NCBI GenBank assembly: GCA_021648745.1
Contig: JAKISE010000003.1
Span: 1 to 64,000 of the forward strand
DNA length: 64,000 nucleotides
Direction of reading: 5' to 3'
Origin: Cyclobacteriaceae bacterium
Lineage (GTDB): Bacteria; Bacteroidota; Bacteroidia; Cytophagales; Cyclobacteriaceae
Each line of letters opens with the position of its first letter. The stretch's first letter is position 1. Under the pieces are notes generated by a model that was not told the origin of the DNA, did no database searches, and saw only the letters and a program-made list of their open reading frames with translations. Positions 51,304-60,833 of the stretch are shown here, one piece after another. The position numbers and the translations under genes were made by a program.

Positions 51304-52007
51304 TTGAAATTAACAACTTGCGTAAACGCTTTGGTAAAGTACAAGTGCTAGAAGGCGTTAGTTTAGAAATAAGTGGAGGTGGCATTTTTGCGATTTTAGG
51401 GCCTAATGGCTCAGGAAAAACTACGTTGATAAAAAGTATTTTGGGAATGGTAATTCCTCAATCTGGGTCGATAAAAATTGACAATAACTCTATCGAAGGC
51501 AAGTGGAAATACCGAGAAGAAATTAATTATCTACCCCAAATAGCTCGTTTTCCAGAAAACCTAACTGTTCATGAGCTTATTGGAATGATCAAAAATTTAA
51601 GATCGCAACCAGCTAACGACCAAGATTTAATCGATTTATTTGGCCTTGCTCCTTTTATGGATAAAAAGCTGGGCAACCTTTCTGGAGGAACCAAGCAAAA
51701 AGTAAACTTGGTACTCACCTTTATGTTTGATAGCCCCTTACTTATTTTAGATGAGCCAACAACAGGATTAGATCCAGTATCACTCATTCATTTAAAAGAC
51801 CTGATACGCAAAGAGAAAGAAGCAGGAAAAACCATCCTCATCACTACACATATTATGGATTTTGTAGAAACAATGGCCGATGAGATTGTTTTTCTACTAG
51901 AGGGGAAAATTTACTTTAAAGGCACGGTTAATGAGCTCAAGAAGAAAAGTGACCAGAACGACTTAGAACATGCTATTGCCACCATTTTAACAGAAGAAAA
52001 TGTTTAA
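51300..52007 (+). CDS. nosF: NosF-like ABC transporter ATPase
   Basis: 235 residues. Walker A is GPNGSGKTTLIK, the signature is LSGGTKQKVNL, and Walker B is LLILDEPTTGLDP. It overlaps nosD by four bases and nosY by eight. With NosY and NosD it forms the complex needed for copper-sulfur site biogenesis in NosZ. Confidence 0.95.
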   Translation: MIEINNLRKRFGKVQVLEGVSLEISGGGIFAILGPNGSGKTTLIKSILGMVIPQSGSIKIDNNSIEGKWKYREEINYLPQIARFPENLTVHELIGMIKNLRSQPANDQDLIDLFGLAPFMDKKLGNLSGGTKQKVNLVLTFMFDSPLLILDEPTTGLDPVSLIHLKDLIRKEKEAGKTILITTHIMDFVETMADEIVFLLEGKIYFKGTVNELKKKSDQNDLEHAIATILTEENV

Positions 52008-52782
52008 GATTTTACAATATAGTTTTTACGATTTGGTTCGAAGCCGCTGGAGTTATGTTTACTTCGCATTTTACCTTGTGCTAGGGTTTGCATTGCTTTT
52101 TTTAAATAGCAGTGTATCCAAATCTGTAATTACTTTAATGAACATCATTATCGTACTTACGCCTATGATAGGAACCATTTTTGGCGTTATGTATTTTTAT
52201 AGTGCTAGAGAATTTACGGAACTTTTATTGGCACAACCAATTAAAAGATCAACCATATTTCTTGGCCAATATTTAGGTGTCGCACTATCACTTACATTAA
52301 GCTTAGTGCTTGGATTGGGCGTTCCGTTTATGGTATATGGCGTATTTCAATCATCCGAAATATGGAATTTTGGGCTACTTCTTATTTCAGGTTCATTTCT
52401 TACGTTCATCTTCGTTGCCATAGCTTCTAACATTGCTCTAAAGCACGAAAACAAAATAAAGGGCTTTGGTTATGCAATATTCATCTGGCTCTTTATGGCG
52501 GTTATTTACGATGGGCTCTTCCTTATCTCATTAGTTGTTTTTAATGACTACCCGCTTGATAAGTTTTCGTTGATAGTCACCATGCTTAACCCTATTGATT
52601 TATCAAGAATCTTAATCCTTTTAAAACTAGATATTTCTGCCCTACTTGGTTATACAGGAGCCGTTTTTCAAAAATTTTTTGGTACAAACACAGGGATGTT
52701 TGCTTCTATTGGTGTGCTCTTAATTTGGACAGGTATCCCTGTCTATTTTATAAATAGAATTTCGGCTAAAAAGGATTTTTAG
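52000..52782 (+). CDS. nosY: NosY-like ABC permease
   Basis: 260 residues with six membrane segments (ABC-2 type). SFYDLVRSRWSYVYFAFYLVLG at the N-terminus, FYSAREFTELLLAQPIKRSTIFLGQYLG and the MLNPIDLSRIL stretch near the C-terminal third are typical of NosY. It is the membrane partner of NosF and is coupled to it by overlap. Confidence 0.93.
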   Translation: MFKILQYSFYDLVRSRWSYVYFAFYLVLGFALLFLNSSVSKSVITLMNIIIVLTPMIGTIFGVMYFYSAREFTELLLAQPIKRSTIFLGQYLGVALSLTLSLVLGLGVPFMVYGVFQSSEIWNFGLLLISGSFLTFIFVAIASNIALKHENKIKGFGYAIFIWLFMAVIYDGLFLISLVVFNDYPLDKFSLIVTMLNPIDLSRILILLKLDISALLGYTGAVFQKFFGTNTGMFASIGVLLIWTGIPVYFINRISAKKDF

Positions 52783-52832
52783 AAAACCAATTGTAAACCA
52801 TAAGTTGATGTTTCTAGCGTACATTTATACCA

Positions 52833-53216
52833 ATGAAACAGAACTCGGAACTAAACAAAATGAATGCCATTGCCTTTTATAAAATGGCATACGATGGCAA
52901 CCCAAGAAAAGCTGTAGAATTATATGTTGGCAGCCAATACATTCAGCATAACCCAGCTGTTGGTGATGGCCCGCAAGCATTTATCGACTATTTTGATAAA
53001 ATGAACAAAGAATATCCTTCTAAGAGCATTGCATTTGTTAGAATTATTGCCGAAGGAGATTTAGTTGCACTTCATACCCATCAGATCTGGCCAGACAATG
53101 ATCAGTATGTTACCATGGATTTTTTCAGATTCGATGGTAATGGGAAAATTATTGAGCATTGGGACGCTATTCAAGAAATCCCAGACGAATCAGCCAATGG
53201 AAATACAATGTATTAA
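52833..53216 (+). CDS. NTF2-like/SnoaL-type protein
   Basis: 127 residues with NAIAFYKMAYDGNPRKAVELYVG, YIQHNPAVGDG, VALHTHQIWP and a C-terminal FRFDGNGKIIEHWDAIQE, the pattern of SnoaL-like polyketide cyclase/NTF2-fold proteins. No signal peptide. It is 50 bases after nosY and may be in the same transcript, but similar genes are common outside nos loci, so a link is not certain. The word CTGAGTTCG, shared with the MITE ends, lies just after the stop. Confidence 0.8.
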   Translation: MKQNSELNKMNAIAFYKMAYDGNPRKAVELYVGSQYIQHNPAVGDGPQAFIDYFDKMNKEYPSKSIAFVRIIAEGDLVALHTHQIWPDNDQYVTMDFFRFDGNGKIIEHWDAIQEIPDESANGNTMY

Positions 53217-53259
53217 TCTGAGTTCGGAATAAACTTCGCACCTCATTAAAATTAGGCAT

Positions 53260-53290
53260 AAAAAAAGACTTCCTTTGAGGGAAGCCTTTT
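53260..53290 (-). terminator. intrinsic terminator of the tRNA-Lys gene
   Basis: Reading the minus strand, GGCTTCC (53286-53280) and GGAAGTC (53273-53267) pair and are followed by a run of T (53266-53260). It lies immediately after the tRNA 3' end. Confidence 0.75.
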
Positions 53291-53293
53291 AAG

Positions 53294-53369
53294 TGGTGAT
53301 TCGGCTGGGGCTCGAACCCAGGACCCTCTCCTTAAAAGGGAGATGCTCTACCAGCTGAGCTACCGAATC
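53294..53369 (-). tRNA. tRNA-Lys (anticodon UUU), with encoded CCA
   Basis: Cloverleaf by hand: acceptor GATTCGG/CCGAATC, D arm GCTC..GAGC, anticodon stem TCTCC/GGAGA with loop CTTTTAA (anticodon TTT), variable GGGTC, T arm CTGGG-TTCGAGC-CCCAG, discriminator A, then CCA (53296-53294). Seventy-six bases including CCA. Confidence 0.97.
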
Positions 53370-53426
53370 GGCCGTTTGCATCAGAAAACTTGGTTTTTAA
53401 CGACACATTTTCCTTATTTGCGGTTG

Positions 53427-53457
53427 CAAAAATAGTAGATTAAGATTGAATAACAAA
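53427..53457 (-). promoter_or_regulatory. promoter of tRNA-Lys
   Basis: On the minus strand, TTTG (53457-53454), 19 bases, TATTTTTG (53434-53427): the same architecture as the EPS promoter at 31761-31791 and the Bacteroidota consensus. The tRNA 5' end is about 57 bases downstream. Confidence 0.75.
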
Positions 53458-53461
53458 TGCT

Positions 53462-54190
53462 ATGAATAAAAAAATTAAACTATTTTTTATACTACTCTTT
53501 ACAACATCTTTTAGCACTTTTGCTCAACCGCAAAATGAGACATTAGTTAAGGCGGATTCCCTATTTAAAAATCAACGATTCACACAGTCATTTATGCTTT
53601 ATGACTCCATTTATCATTCGCAAAAAGCAACTCCTGCCATGCTCTTAAAAATGGCCTACATAAAAGAAGGCCTCGATGATTTTACCTTAGCACAGTATTA
53701 CCTAAATGAGTACTATTTAGCCACCAACAACGATTTGGCGCTAACAAAAATGGAAAATCTTGCGAAAGAGAAAGAATTGACAGGCTATGAAACAAACGAC
53801 CTTAATTTCATTCGTAGCCTATATTATAAGCATTTTCAATGGTTAGCAATTAGTGTTTTCTTCATTGCACTTATTCTATTCTCATTCTTCATCCTTCAGC
53901 TTAAAAAGTACAAACAAATACCTCCTGTGACTAGTTTTTTTCTCGTTGCCATATTGACTGGCTTATTTGCACTCATAAACTTTGGCAAAAGTTATAACGA
54001 AGCGCTTATTATAAAAAATAACACCTTTGTAATGGCCGCCCCATCTGCCGGTGCAGAGGTTATAGATGTTATTACCAAAGGCAATAAAATTGAAATAAAC
54101 AATCAGGAGGATGTATGGTTACAAATTGAGTGGCAAGGAGAACAATGTTATGTTAAAAGCAATAATGTACGAAGATTAAATGTGTGGTAA
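53462..54190 (+). CDS. TPR/SH3-domain membrane protein, BatE-like
   Basis: 242 residues. A signal peptide (to about FAQ at 21) is followed by a TPR-like region (FKNQRFTQSFMLYDSIYHSQ, MLLKMAYIKEGL, FTLAQYYLNEYY), two membrane helices (about 126-146 and 156-174), and a C-terminal bacterial SH3 domain (APSAGAEVIDVITKGNKIEI). This order resembles BatE proteins, although no Bat genes are next to it. The SH3 part would face the periplasm. Confidence 0.72.
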   Translation: MNKKIKLFFILLFTTSFSTFAQPQNETLVKADSLFKNQRFTQSFMLYDSIYHSQKATPAMLLKMAYIKEGLDDFTLAQYYLNEYYLATNNDLALTKMENLAKEKELTGYETNDLNFIRSLYYKHFQWLAISVFFIALILFSFFILQLKKYKQIPPVTSFFLVAILTGLFALINFGKSYNEALIIKNNTFVMAAPSAGAEVIDVITKGNKIEINNQEDVWLQIEWQGEQCYVKSNNVRRLNVW

Positions 54191-54206
54191 CCAGTTACGC
54201 AATACC

Positions 54207-56834
54207 TTAATATAACACTGTTATGGTTCCATTATAATCTTTGTTGGTAAATTTTACCCCATAATAATAAACGCCTGAAGCCAAGCCATCAGCCTTCCAT
54301 CGAAACTCTCGGTTAATAGTTTCATATACTTGAATTCCCCATCTATTATGAACCCTAAATCCAATAAACTGACCTAAACAATCATCTAACGGTAAGTTTG
54401 GCAAAGAATAATAGTCATTTTTCCCATCGTCATTTGGTGTAATAATGTTGGAAGGAATAAATTTGGCTCTTAATTGATCTACGTCCTTTGCAGAAACAAA
54501 AATTTCAACAGTATCCGCTTTAGCATTAGCACATTTATTATCATATACTCCAAAGGCAAGGGTATAGTCTTTTGGTTTAAACCCTGTTTCTAAATTAGAG
54601 CAATCGGGCATCCACCTCAGTTCACCGGAAGCACCTCCTACACCTATAGCATTTTCAAAAGAAAAATTAGCAAACTCAGCCTCACCATTTACTGTTAGTA
54701 GGTTTAACCATACACTGTCTTCTCTTTCATCTTCTGCTATTACATCTATACTCAGTAATTGACCAATTATGAGAGAAGCAGAATTACTAGAAAAATTAAC
54801 TACAGAATTTAAATTATTAAAACGAACACTTGGTGCAGAATTAAAAGGTGGAATCAAATTAATAATAACTTCTAAGCTATCAATATTAGGGAACTTACAT
54901 TTATCGAGGTCATTTAGCATAAAAAATAATTTAAACCTATTGTTCTCTACAGCCCCTAATAAATTGCAAGGAGGTGTCCAACTAAAATTGCCTTGCACAT
55001 TTGAGTTGCCACTTACCAGTGAAGGAAAATTCATGGCATAATCAGATATTTTAAATCCATCTCCAGCTACTGTCAACTCAAGGTCATCTCCGTCATTATC
55101 CAACCCAAAAACATTAAAATCTAAAGGTGTATTTATGGTATGTGCCAAATTAATTTGGGGCAAATCTGTAGAAATTATAGGATCTGTATTCGGGGGCAAA
55201 ATTACCTGCAAGTTTAACGTTAGTGTGTCTGGTTCACCAAAATCACATTCGTCTAAATCATCAATTATCAATTTAACTTCGAAATTTGTTTGTTCGGTAA
55301 AATCATAAATATCGCAGCCTGTTTCCCATTTAAAGGTGGTATTAGCTTGCCCATTGATTATTGTTTCATTTATAAATGACATACCCACATCAGCCAATTC
55401 AAACCCCTCTGTAATTACATCAAGCACTACCATATCGTTATCGTCATCTCTACCCTCAATTGGCAAAGTATAGTCCACGCCTTCAACAATAGAAATCGTT
55501 TCATCGGCTGTAACAAAATAAGCATCGGTATTATCAGGAGGAGTAATGCTAACTTCTATTTCGAGGGTATCTGATAATGGTAATGCACAAGCATCATCAA
55601 AAACAATAACCCCAATTCTAAAAGGGCCACCCTCTACATAAGGACATTTATCGAAACAAATTTGAAAGGTTTCAACACTTCCATTTTCTAAAACGGCACT
55701 AGACGCTGTTGGCAATACTTCATTCAAGTTTTTATTGGTTTTAAAATTAAGAGGAATAACTTTTAAATAAACATTCTCCGTAAAATTATCATCTACTTTT
55801 AAAGCATCTGGATCCGACACCTGCACTTCAATACATCGCTCAGAATCCGCTACCGTATTTGCAAAATTTACAAATAACTCATCGGGGTTCGAAAAGGTTG
55901 GCTCACCAAGTTTTCGGCCAGCAATTTCAGGCGGGTCAGCAACAGGACAGCTTGCCAAAACTAGCATTTGAAAATCACGAATTACTTCTCCTATTTTTTC
56001 TCCTTCTCTAAATTCTTCGCATTTAACTGCAAACACATACAGCCCTTGCTGTGTGGGTGTTACTGTTAAAAACCCTTCGTTCGATACAAGTAAATCTGGT
56101 GAGCCATTCATTATATTTCCAATATTGAAAGGGCTTTGCCAAGTAACTAATGGGAAGGGTGCAGCTCCGGGACCACCAGCCGGAATTGCTACCGGGTCGT
56201 GGGTACTTAATGGGGTAACTAGTGAATACACTAATGAATCTCCATCTGCGTCAAACCCTGCAAAATCTACCCAATAGGCTCTGTTAGGACAAGCATAATC
56301 ATTTAAAGGAGGGAATAATTGAGGAGAAGAGTTAATAAAGGGCTCACCGTTTTTGGTAACAGGTGGAAACTCCAAGTAAAATGTTTGCCCAGCATGCAAC
56401 CCTCCTGTTTGAGGATTATTGCTTATAACATTGCTAATCGTATAATTTCTACAGCATCGCTCCCAAGCTACGTAATAACCTTGTGGATCATCAAAAACAC
56501 TAGCATTTAACGTTATGGTGGTTGTATAAACCAGCTTATCTGTAACTACTTCTCCGTTTGAACAATCTGGCTGAAAATACTCCACCCTCGTTTGAGATAC
56601 GAATGGAAGTGACACATCCATCATGGGCGCATTATCTGACTTACGATAAATTCTTGCATTCACAAGATTATCCTGAGCTCCTGAAAGACCATTTATTCTA
56701 TCAAAATATAAATTAAGGTTTAACCGATAGGTACTACCTTCTATATGTAGTAGTTCAAATTCGCCCCCTACAATATGCGATGCCCAAGCAGGGGTGCTAG
56801 TAAGCAATAGAAGTAATAGTAATCGTTTAATCAT
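54207..56834 (-). CDS. large secreted protein with gliding-motility/T9SS type B C-terminal domain
   Basis: 875 residues from ATG at 56834. The signal peptide ends near AWA|SHIVGGEF; the SHIVGGE opening is frequent in gliding-motility-associated proteins. Several cadherin/Ig-like repeats follow with alternating DDNDMVVLDV, LDNDGDDLELTV and EDEREDSVWLNL segments, possibly calcium binding. The C-terminus (FIPSNIITPNDDGKNDYYSL, FRVHNRWGIQVYE, GLASGVYYYGVKF) is the type B sorting domain for the type IX secretion system. It is probably a surface adhesin or structural protein. Confidence 0.9.
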   Translation of the reverse strand: MIKRLLLLLLLTSTPAWASHIVGGEFELLHIEGSTYRLNLNLYFDRINGLSGAQDNLVNARIYRKSDNAPMMDVSLPFVSQTRVEYFQPDCSNGEVVTDKLVYTTTITLNASVFDDPQGYYVAWERCCRNYTISNVISNNPQTGGLHAGQTFYLEFPPVTKNGEPFINSSPQLFPPLNDYACPNRAYWVDFAGFDADGDSLVYSLVTPLSTHDPVAIPAGGPGAAPFPLVTWQSPFNIGNIMNGSPDLLVSNEGFLTVTPTQQGLYVFAVKCEEFREGEKIGEVIRDFQMLVLASCPVADPPEIAGRKLGEPTFSNPDELFVNFANTVADSERCIEVQVSDPDALKVDDNFTENVYLKVIPLNFKTNKNLNEVLPTASSAVLENGSVETFQICFDKCPYVEGGPFRIGVIVFDDACALPLSDTLEIEVSITPPDNTDAYFVTADETISIVEGVDYTLPIEGRDDDNDMVVLDVITEGFELADVGMSFINETIINGQANTTFKWETGCDIYDFTEQTNFEVKLIIDDLDECDFGEPDTLTLNLQVILPPNTDPIISTDLPQINLAHTINTPLDFNVFGLDNDGDDLELTVAGDGFKISDYAMNFPSLVSGNSNVQGNFSWTPPCNLLGAVENNRFKLFFMLNDLDKCKFPNIDSLEVIINLIPPFNSAPSVRFNNLNSVVNFSSNSASLIIGQLLSIDVIAEDEREDSVWLNLLTVNGEAEFANFSFENAIGVGGASGELRWMPDCSNLETGFKPKDYTLAFGVYDNKCANAKADTVEIFVSAKDVDQLRAKFIPSNIITPNDDGKNDYYSLPNLPLDDCLGQFIGFRVHNRWGIQVYETINREFRWKADGLASGVYYYGVKFTNKDYNGTITVLY

Positions 56835-56988
56835 AGGTTTGGCAATCAACTAACAATAATATCGAGTTTACACTAGAAATAAAACTATATTATTTTAAAC
56901 GATATGAATACAAGCGAGTTTATAATAACTTAAAAACTTTGAAAGCAAACGAACCATTATTGACCAATAAAACTATTTTTGCATCCTA

Positions 56989-58407
56989 ATGAGAAAAAAG
57001 CCAATTTTTGAGAATGTGCTAATCGAAGGTATTGCTGCCGAAGGGAAAGCCATTGCTAGAGTAGATAATAAAGTAATTTTTGTTTCTGGAGTTGCCCCTG
57101 GCGATGTTGTGGATATTAGAATTACCCGAAGAAAGAAGAGTTTTTTAGAAGGAACAGCTATCAAATTTCACGAATACTCTAAAGATAGAGTGGAACCCTT
57201 TTGCGAATATTTTGGCACCTGTGGTGGTTGCAAATGGCAACATCTGCCGTATGATTTGCAGTTAAAATTTAAAAACCAACAAGTAAAAGATAATTTGGTT
57301 CGAATTGGCAAGGTTGACCTCCCAGAATTCAACCCAATTTTAGCTTCAAATGAACAGACTTTTTATCGCAATAAATTAGAATTTACATTTTCAGATACGC
57401 GTTGGTTAACTAGAGAAGAAATCGATAAATCTGAAGATTTGAATAGAAACGGGCTTGGGTTTCATATTCCGGGCAGATTCGATAAAATTATTGATATAGA
57501 TAAATGCCATTTGCAGGCAGAACCCTCTAACAGTATTAGAAATTGGGTTAGAGACCATGCAATCAAGAACAATCTTCCATTTTTTAATCTGGTAACCCAA
57601 GAAGGCTATGTGCGAATCCTCATAATAAGAACAGCTTCCACCGGTGAAAACATGGTGGTTCTACAAGTGGCTAAAGATAAGCCTGAATGGCTAACTCCAC
57701 TATTAGATGGGTTAGTAAAAGAATTTCCGCAGATTACTTCACTCAATTATGTTATCAATAATAAGCGAAACGAAACGTTTAATGATTTGCCTGTACATAA
57801 TTATGCCGGAACTCCTTACATTGAAGAAAGTATGCTAAAGGAAGAAGCTAACCAGTCTGACAAACTAACTTTCAGAATAGGTCCAAAATCGTTTTACCAG
57901 ACAAATAGCTTACAAGCGTATGAATTATACAAAATCACTCGTTCTTATGCAGGTTTAACTGGCAACGAATTGGTATATGATTTATACACTGGCACAGGTA
58001 CTATTGCCAATTTTGTAGCACACCAAGCAAAAAAAGTAATTGGATTAGAATATGTAGAAGACGCAATTAAGGATGCTAAGATTAATTCTTCGATTAATAA
58101 CATTACCAACACAGATTTTTATGCAGGCGATATCAAAGACCTATTGGATGATGGGTTTATTAATAAGCACGGCAAACCAGATGTAATTATTACAGACCCT
58201 CCACGAGCAGGGATGCACCAAAATGTGATTGATATGCTCCTCAAAGTTGCGGCTAATCGAATTGTGTATGTAAGCTGCAACCCGGCCACACAGGCTAGGG
58301 ACCTATCTTTATTAGATGAGAAGTACAAAGTTGTTAAGCTACAGCCTGTTGATATGTTTCCTCAAACACATCATGTGGAGAATATTGCTTTATTGGAATT
58401 AAAATAA
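56989..58407 (+). CDS. rlmD: 23S rRNA (uracil-C5)-methyltransferase RlmD-like
   Basis: 472 residues. An N-terminal TRAM domain (ENVLIEGIAAEGKAIARVDN) is followed by a [4Fe-4S] site CEYFGTCGGC (Cys72, 78, 81) and a fourth Cys in DIDKCHLQ. The C-terminal SAM domain has VYDLYTGTGTIANFVA and DPPRAGMH, with the catalytic cysteine in YVSCNPATQARDL. The sequence TATTTTTG at 56974-56981, an exact -7 box match eight bases before the ATG, suggests a very short leader. Confidence 0.92.
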   Translation: MRKKPIFENVLIEGIAAEGKAIARVDNKVIFVSGVAPGDVVDIRITRRKKSFLEGTAIKFHEYSKDRVEPFCEYFGTCGGCKWQHLPYDLQLKFKNQQVKDNLVRIGKVDLPEFNPILASNEQTFYRNKLEFTFSDTRWLTREEIDKSEDLNRNGLGFHIPGRFDKIIDIDKCHLQAEPSNSIRNWVRDHAIKNNLPFFNLVTQEGYVRILIIRTASTGENMVVLQVAKDKPEWLTPLLDGLVKEFPQITSLNYVINNKRNETFNDLPVHNYAGTPYIEESMLKEEANQSDKLTFRIGPKSFYQTNSLQAYELYKITRSYAGLTGNELVYDLYTGTGTIANFVAHQAKKVIGLEYVEDAIKDAKINSSINNITNTDFYAGDIKDLLDDGFINKHGKPDVIITDPPRAGMHQNVIDMLLKVAANRIVYVSCNPATQARDLSLLDEKYKVVKLQPVDMFPQTHHVENIALLELK

Positions 58408-58416
58408 ATAGTTGTA

Positions 58417-58959
58417 CTATAAATTATAAAAATCACCTTCATAAAAGGCAGTAACTGGGTTACCTTCATAATCTGTACAATTAATATCAATTTTAAATTC
58501 TCCAGCCCCAAGGTTTTCTATTTGAACAGATCCGTTTAGATATGAACCAAAATCACTCTGCCCTGTACTCCAGTCAACATTTAGTTCAGTAGTAGCCTGG
58601 CTAATTGAAAAGTCCTTATTTACAAAGCCATCTATTATATAAGAACCACTTGCAATGGTTGAATCTTGAGTCCATAAGGAAAACTTAAAATAACTACCAA
58701 CTCCTGTGTAGTTTGGTGCTGGTGAGTAAGTAGCAGTGGTTGTGCCTGTGTAAAAGGTTAATTCATAATTATAATTTGCGTTAGCTGGAAGCTTAGAAAA
58801 GGCTTTCATTTCTGCAAATTTTATTTCATCTAAAACACCATTAATTAAGAGTTTGTTTGTAAAATCCTCTTCAGGCAACTCCTCTGGTCCACTTGTTATT
58901 GAGCAGTTTGTTAATAATGCGCTAGTAAAAAGTAATAATATGAGTCTATAAATTTTCAT
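58417..58959 (-). CDS. lipoprotein of unknown function
   Basis: 180 residues with a lipobox ending at LTNC (Cys19) and an acidic linker (GPEELPEED). The rest is predicted beta-strand-rich with many T, Y and N residues, for example YELTFYTGTTTATYSPAPNY and GSYLNGSVQIENLGAGEF. I do not recognise the family. It is convergent with rlmD, ten bases away. Confidence 0.75.
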   Translation of the reverse strand: MKIYRLILLLFTSALLTNCSITSGPEELPEEDFTNKLLINGVLDEIKFAEMKAFSKLPANANYNYELTFYTGTTTATYSPAPNYTGVGSYFKFSLWTQDSTIASGSYIIDGFVNKDFSISQATTELNVDWSTGQSDFGSYLNGSVQIENLGAGEFKIDINCTDYEGNPVTAFYEGDFYNL

Positions 58960-59038
58960 TGGTCCGCATAAATTTTTAATGTAAAAATATAACTTATATT
59001 TTAGCCAATTGTTTTATTGTGTAATAAAAAGCTAAGCT

Positions 59039-60400
59039 ATGAATTGGAAAAAAAAGATCGTTGTAGGAATAGTAAGTATCCTGTCTATTCTAGCTTCACT
59101 TTTTTATTTTCTATTATATCCTAAACTCCTAATATTTTCGGGCTATGCAGCGAAAAATGTCTGTTCTTGCATTTTTGTAGGAGGAATGGACGAAGAAATG
59201 GTTTTGACAGAAGATGTTAATTTGAACCTAATAAAATATGCTTCCGCAGAAATAGATTACAAAAATAAAACAGTTACCTCTTCTGTTTGGGGTATGCAAC
59301 CCAAAACAGCCTATTATTCTCCCAACACTGGTTGTGCGATGATTCAAGACCTTAAGCCTGAGGAAATTTATAGGTTCACCAAAAATTGGGAGATAAAAAA
59401 ATATGACTCCTTAGAAAATTGGTTTAGCTATATTGATACCGTTGAGTATCTCACTAAAGATCAGGCTGAGAAATTATCCAGCGCAATAAACACAGGTTTT
59501 ATTGAAGTAGATCCACTACAAAAAAAGAAAAATAGCAGGGCTGCTGTTGTGCTTTATAAAGGGCAATTAGTGGGAGAGCAATATGCAACTGGCTTTACTA
59601 AAAACTCTAGATTACTTGGTTGGTCTATGACCAAAAGCTATATAGCCTCCATGATAGGTATGCTTGCCAACGAAGGCAAGTTTAAACTAGACGAGCCTAC
59701 TCATATTAAAGAGTGGCGACATGATAATCGAAAAAATATTACATGGGAGCAGCTATTGCATATGAATAGTGGCTTAAAATGGAAAGAAGAATATTTAGAT
59801 ATAACAGATGCTGTTAAAATGTTTTTTATGAGTGATGGAGCAGGTGAATATGTAGTTCAACTGCCCCAGATAGACGAGCCGAATACAACATGGGAATACT
59901 CTTCGGGTACAACTAATGTTATGGCAAGGGCTTTACGTACTTATTTTGATTCAGACGGAGCATACATCCGGTACATTTATGATAACCTATTTTATAAGAT
60001 TGGAATGTACAGTATGCTTATGGAAACAGATGCCAGAGGCATTTTTGTGGGCTCTTCCTACAGCTGGGCCATTGCTCGCGATTTGGCTAAACTAGGGCAA
60101 CTCTATTTGCAAAATGGCAACTGGGCAGGTGAACAAATTCTAACTAAAGAATGGGTTAATTTTGTACAGCAGCCTGCCCCTAACTCAAATAATAGGTATG
60201 GAGGGCATTTTTGGCTCAATAAAGGAAGTTTTTACCCTGATGCCCCTCAGGATATGTACGCCATCACAGGATTTATGGGTCAACGTGTATACATTATTCC
60301 ATCTAAAGAACTGGTAATTGTGAGATTAGGACTTACGGAACATAGGCCTGATTTCGATTTTAATGAGTGGTTAGCAGGAATTATTTCAGCCGTTGAATAG
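59039..60400 (+). CDS. serine hydrolase, class C beta-lactamase/transpeptidase-like
   Basis: 453 residues. An N-terminal membrane anchor (8-27) is followed by a domain ending near 160 with several cysteines (VCSCIF), then the catalytic domain: SxxK is SMTK (Ser196-Lys199) in RLLGWSMTKSYIASMIG, and WEYSSGTTNVMARAL occupies the YxN position with Y-S-S. GGHFWLNKG near the C-terminus is the third motif region. Such periplasmic enzymes act on peptides or esters; the substrate is unknown. Confidence 0.88.
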   Translation: MNWKKKIVVGIVSILSILASLFYFLLYPKLLIFSGYAAKNVCSCIFVGGMDEEMVLTEDVNLNLIKYASAEIDYKNKTVTSSVWGMQPKTAYYSPNTGCAMIQDLKPEEIYRFTKNWEIKKYDSLENWFSYIDTVEYLTKDQAEKLSSAINTGFIEVDPLQKKKNSRAAVVLYKGQLVGEQYATGFTKNSRLLGWSMTKSYIASMIGMLANEGKFKLDEPTHIKEWRHDNRKNITWEQLLHMNSGLKWKEEYLDITDAVKMFFMSDGAGEYVVQLPQIDEPNTTWEYSSGTTNVMARALRTYFDSDGAYIRYIYDNLFYKIGMYSMLMETDARGIFVGSSYSWAIARDLAKLGQLYLQNGNWAGEQILTKEWVNFVQQPAPNSNNRYGGHFWLNKGSFYPDAPQDMYAITGFMGQRVYIIPSKELVIVRLGLTEHRPDFDFNEWLAGIISAVE

Positions 60401-60455
60401 GTGCAATGATTAATCCCTTAACTTTGCATTTCTAATTTTACTCGTTAACACCCTT

Positions 60456-60833
60456 ATGCAACACGAAAATAGCCCTGAACTTGATGGCAAATACTTAGGC
60501 ACCATTTCGAACGATTTTATTAAAGTGTGTGATAGTTTGAAAGAGGCGTCATACCATATCCGTGATAGAGAGTTTTCGAAGCACCCTATTTTTCCTATCA
60601 AAAAAAATGGTGATCCAGAAGTTGGGCAGTTATTAATTGGGAGAGCAGAAGCCAAAACTCAGTGGAATTATAATGCTTCGTTCTTAGATGAATTCGTGCA
60701 GCGCGAATTAATCACGAAAGAGAAAGAAGCTGATTTTATAGCAAACTATAAAAACCCAGATGAGTTTTGCTGCCTTTTTGTAATCGATGGTGAGTTTACA
60801 AGGTTTGTATTTATTCCCTACCCAGAAGATTAA
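60456..60833 (+). CDS. conserved hypothetical cytoplasmic protein
   Basis: 125 residues with no signal or membrane segment. Features are KVCDSLKEASYHIRDREFSK, FPIKKNGDPEVGQLLIGRAE and CCLFVIDGEFTRFVFIPYPED at the C-terminus. I do not recognise a named family. Its stop TAA overlaps the ATG of the ABC ATPase gene, so the two are translationally coupled. TAACTTTG at 60419-60426 is an exact -7 box before it. Confidence 0.8.
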   Translation: MQHENSPELDGKYLGTISNDFIKVCDSLKEASYHIRDREFSKHPIFPIKKNGDPEVGQLLIGRAEAKTQWNYNASFLDEFVQRELITKEKEADFIANYKNPDEFCCLFVIDGEFTRFVFIPYPED

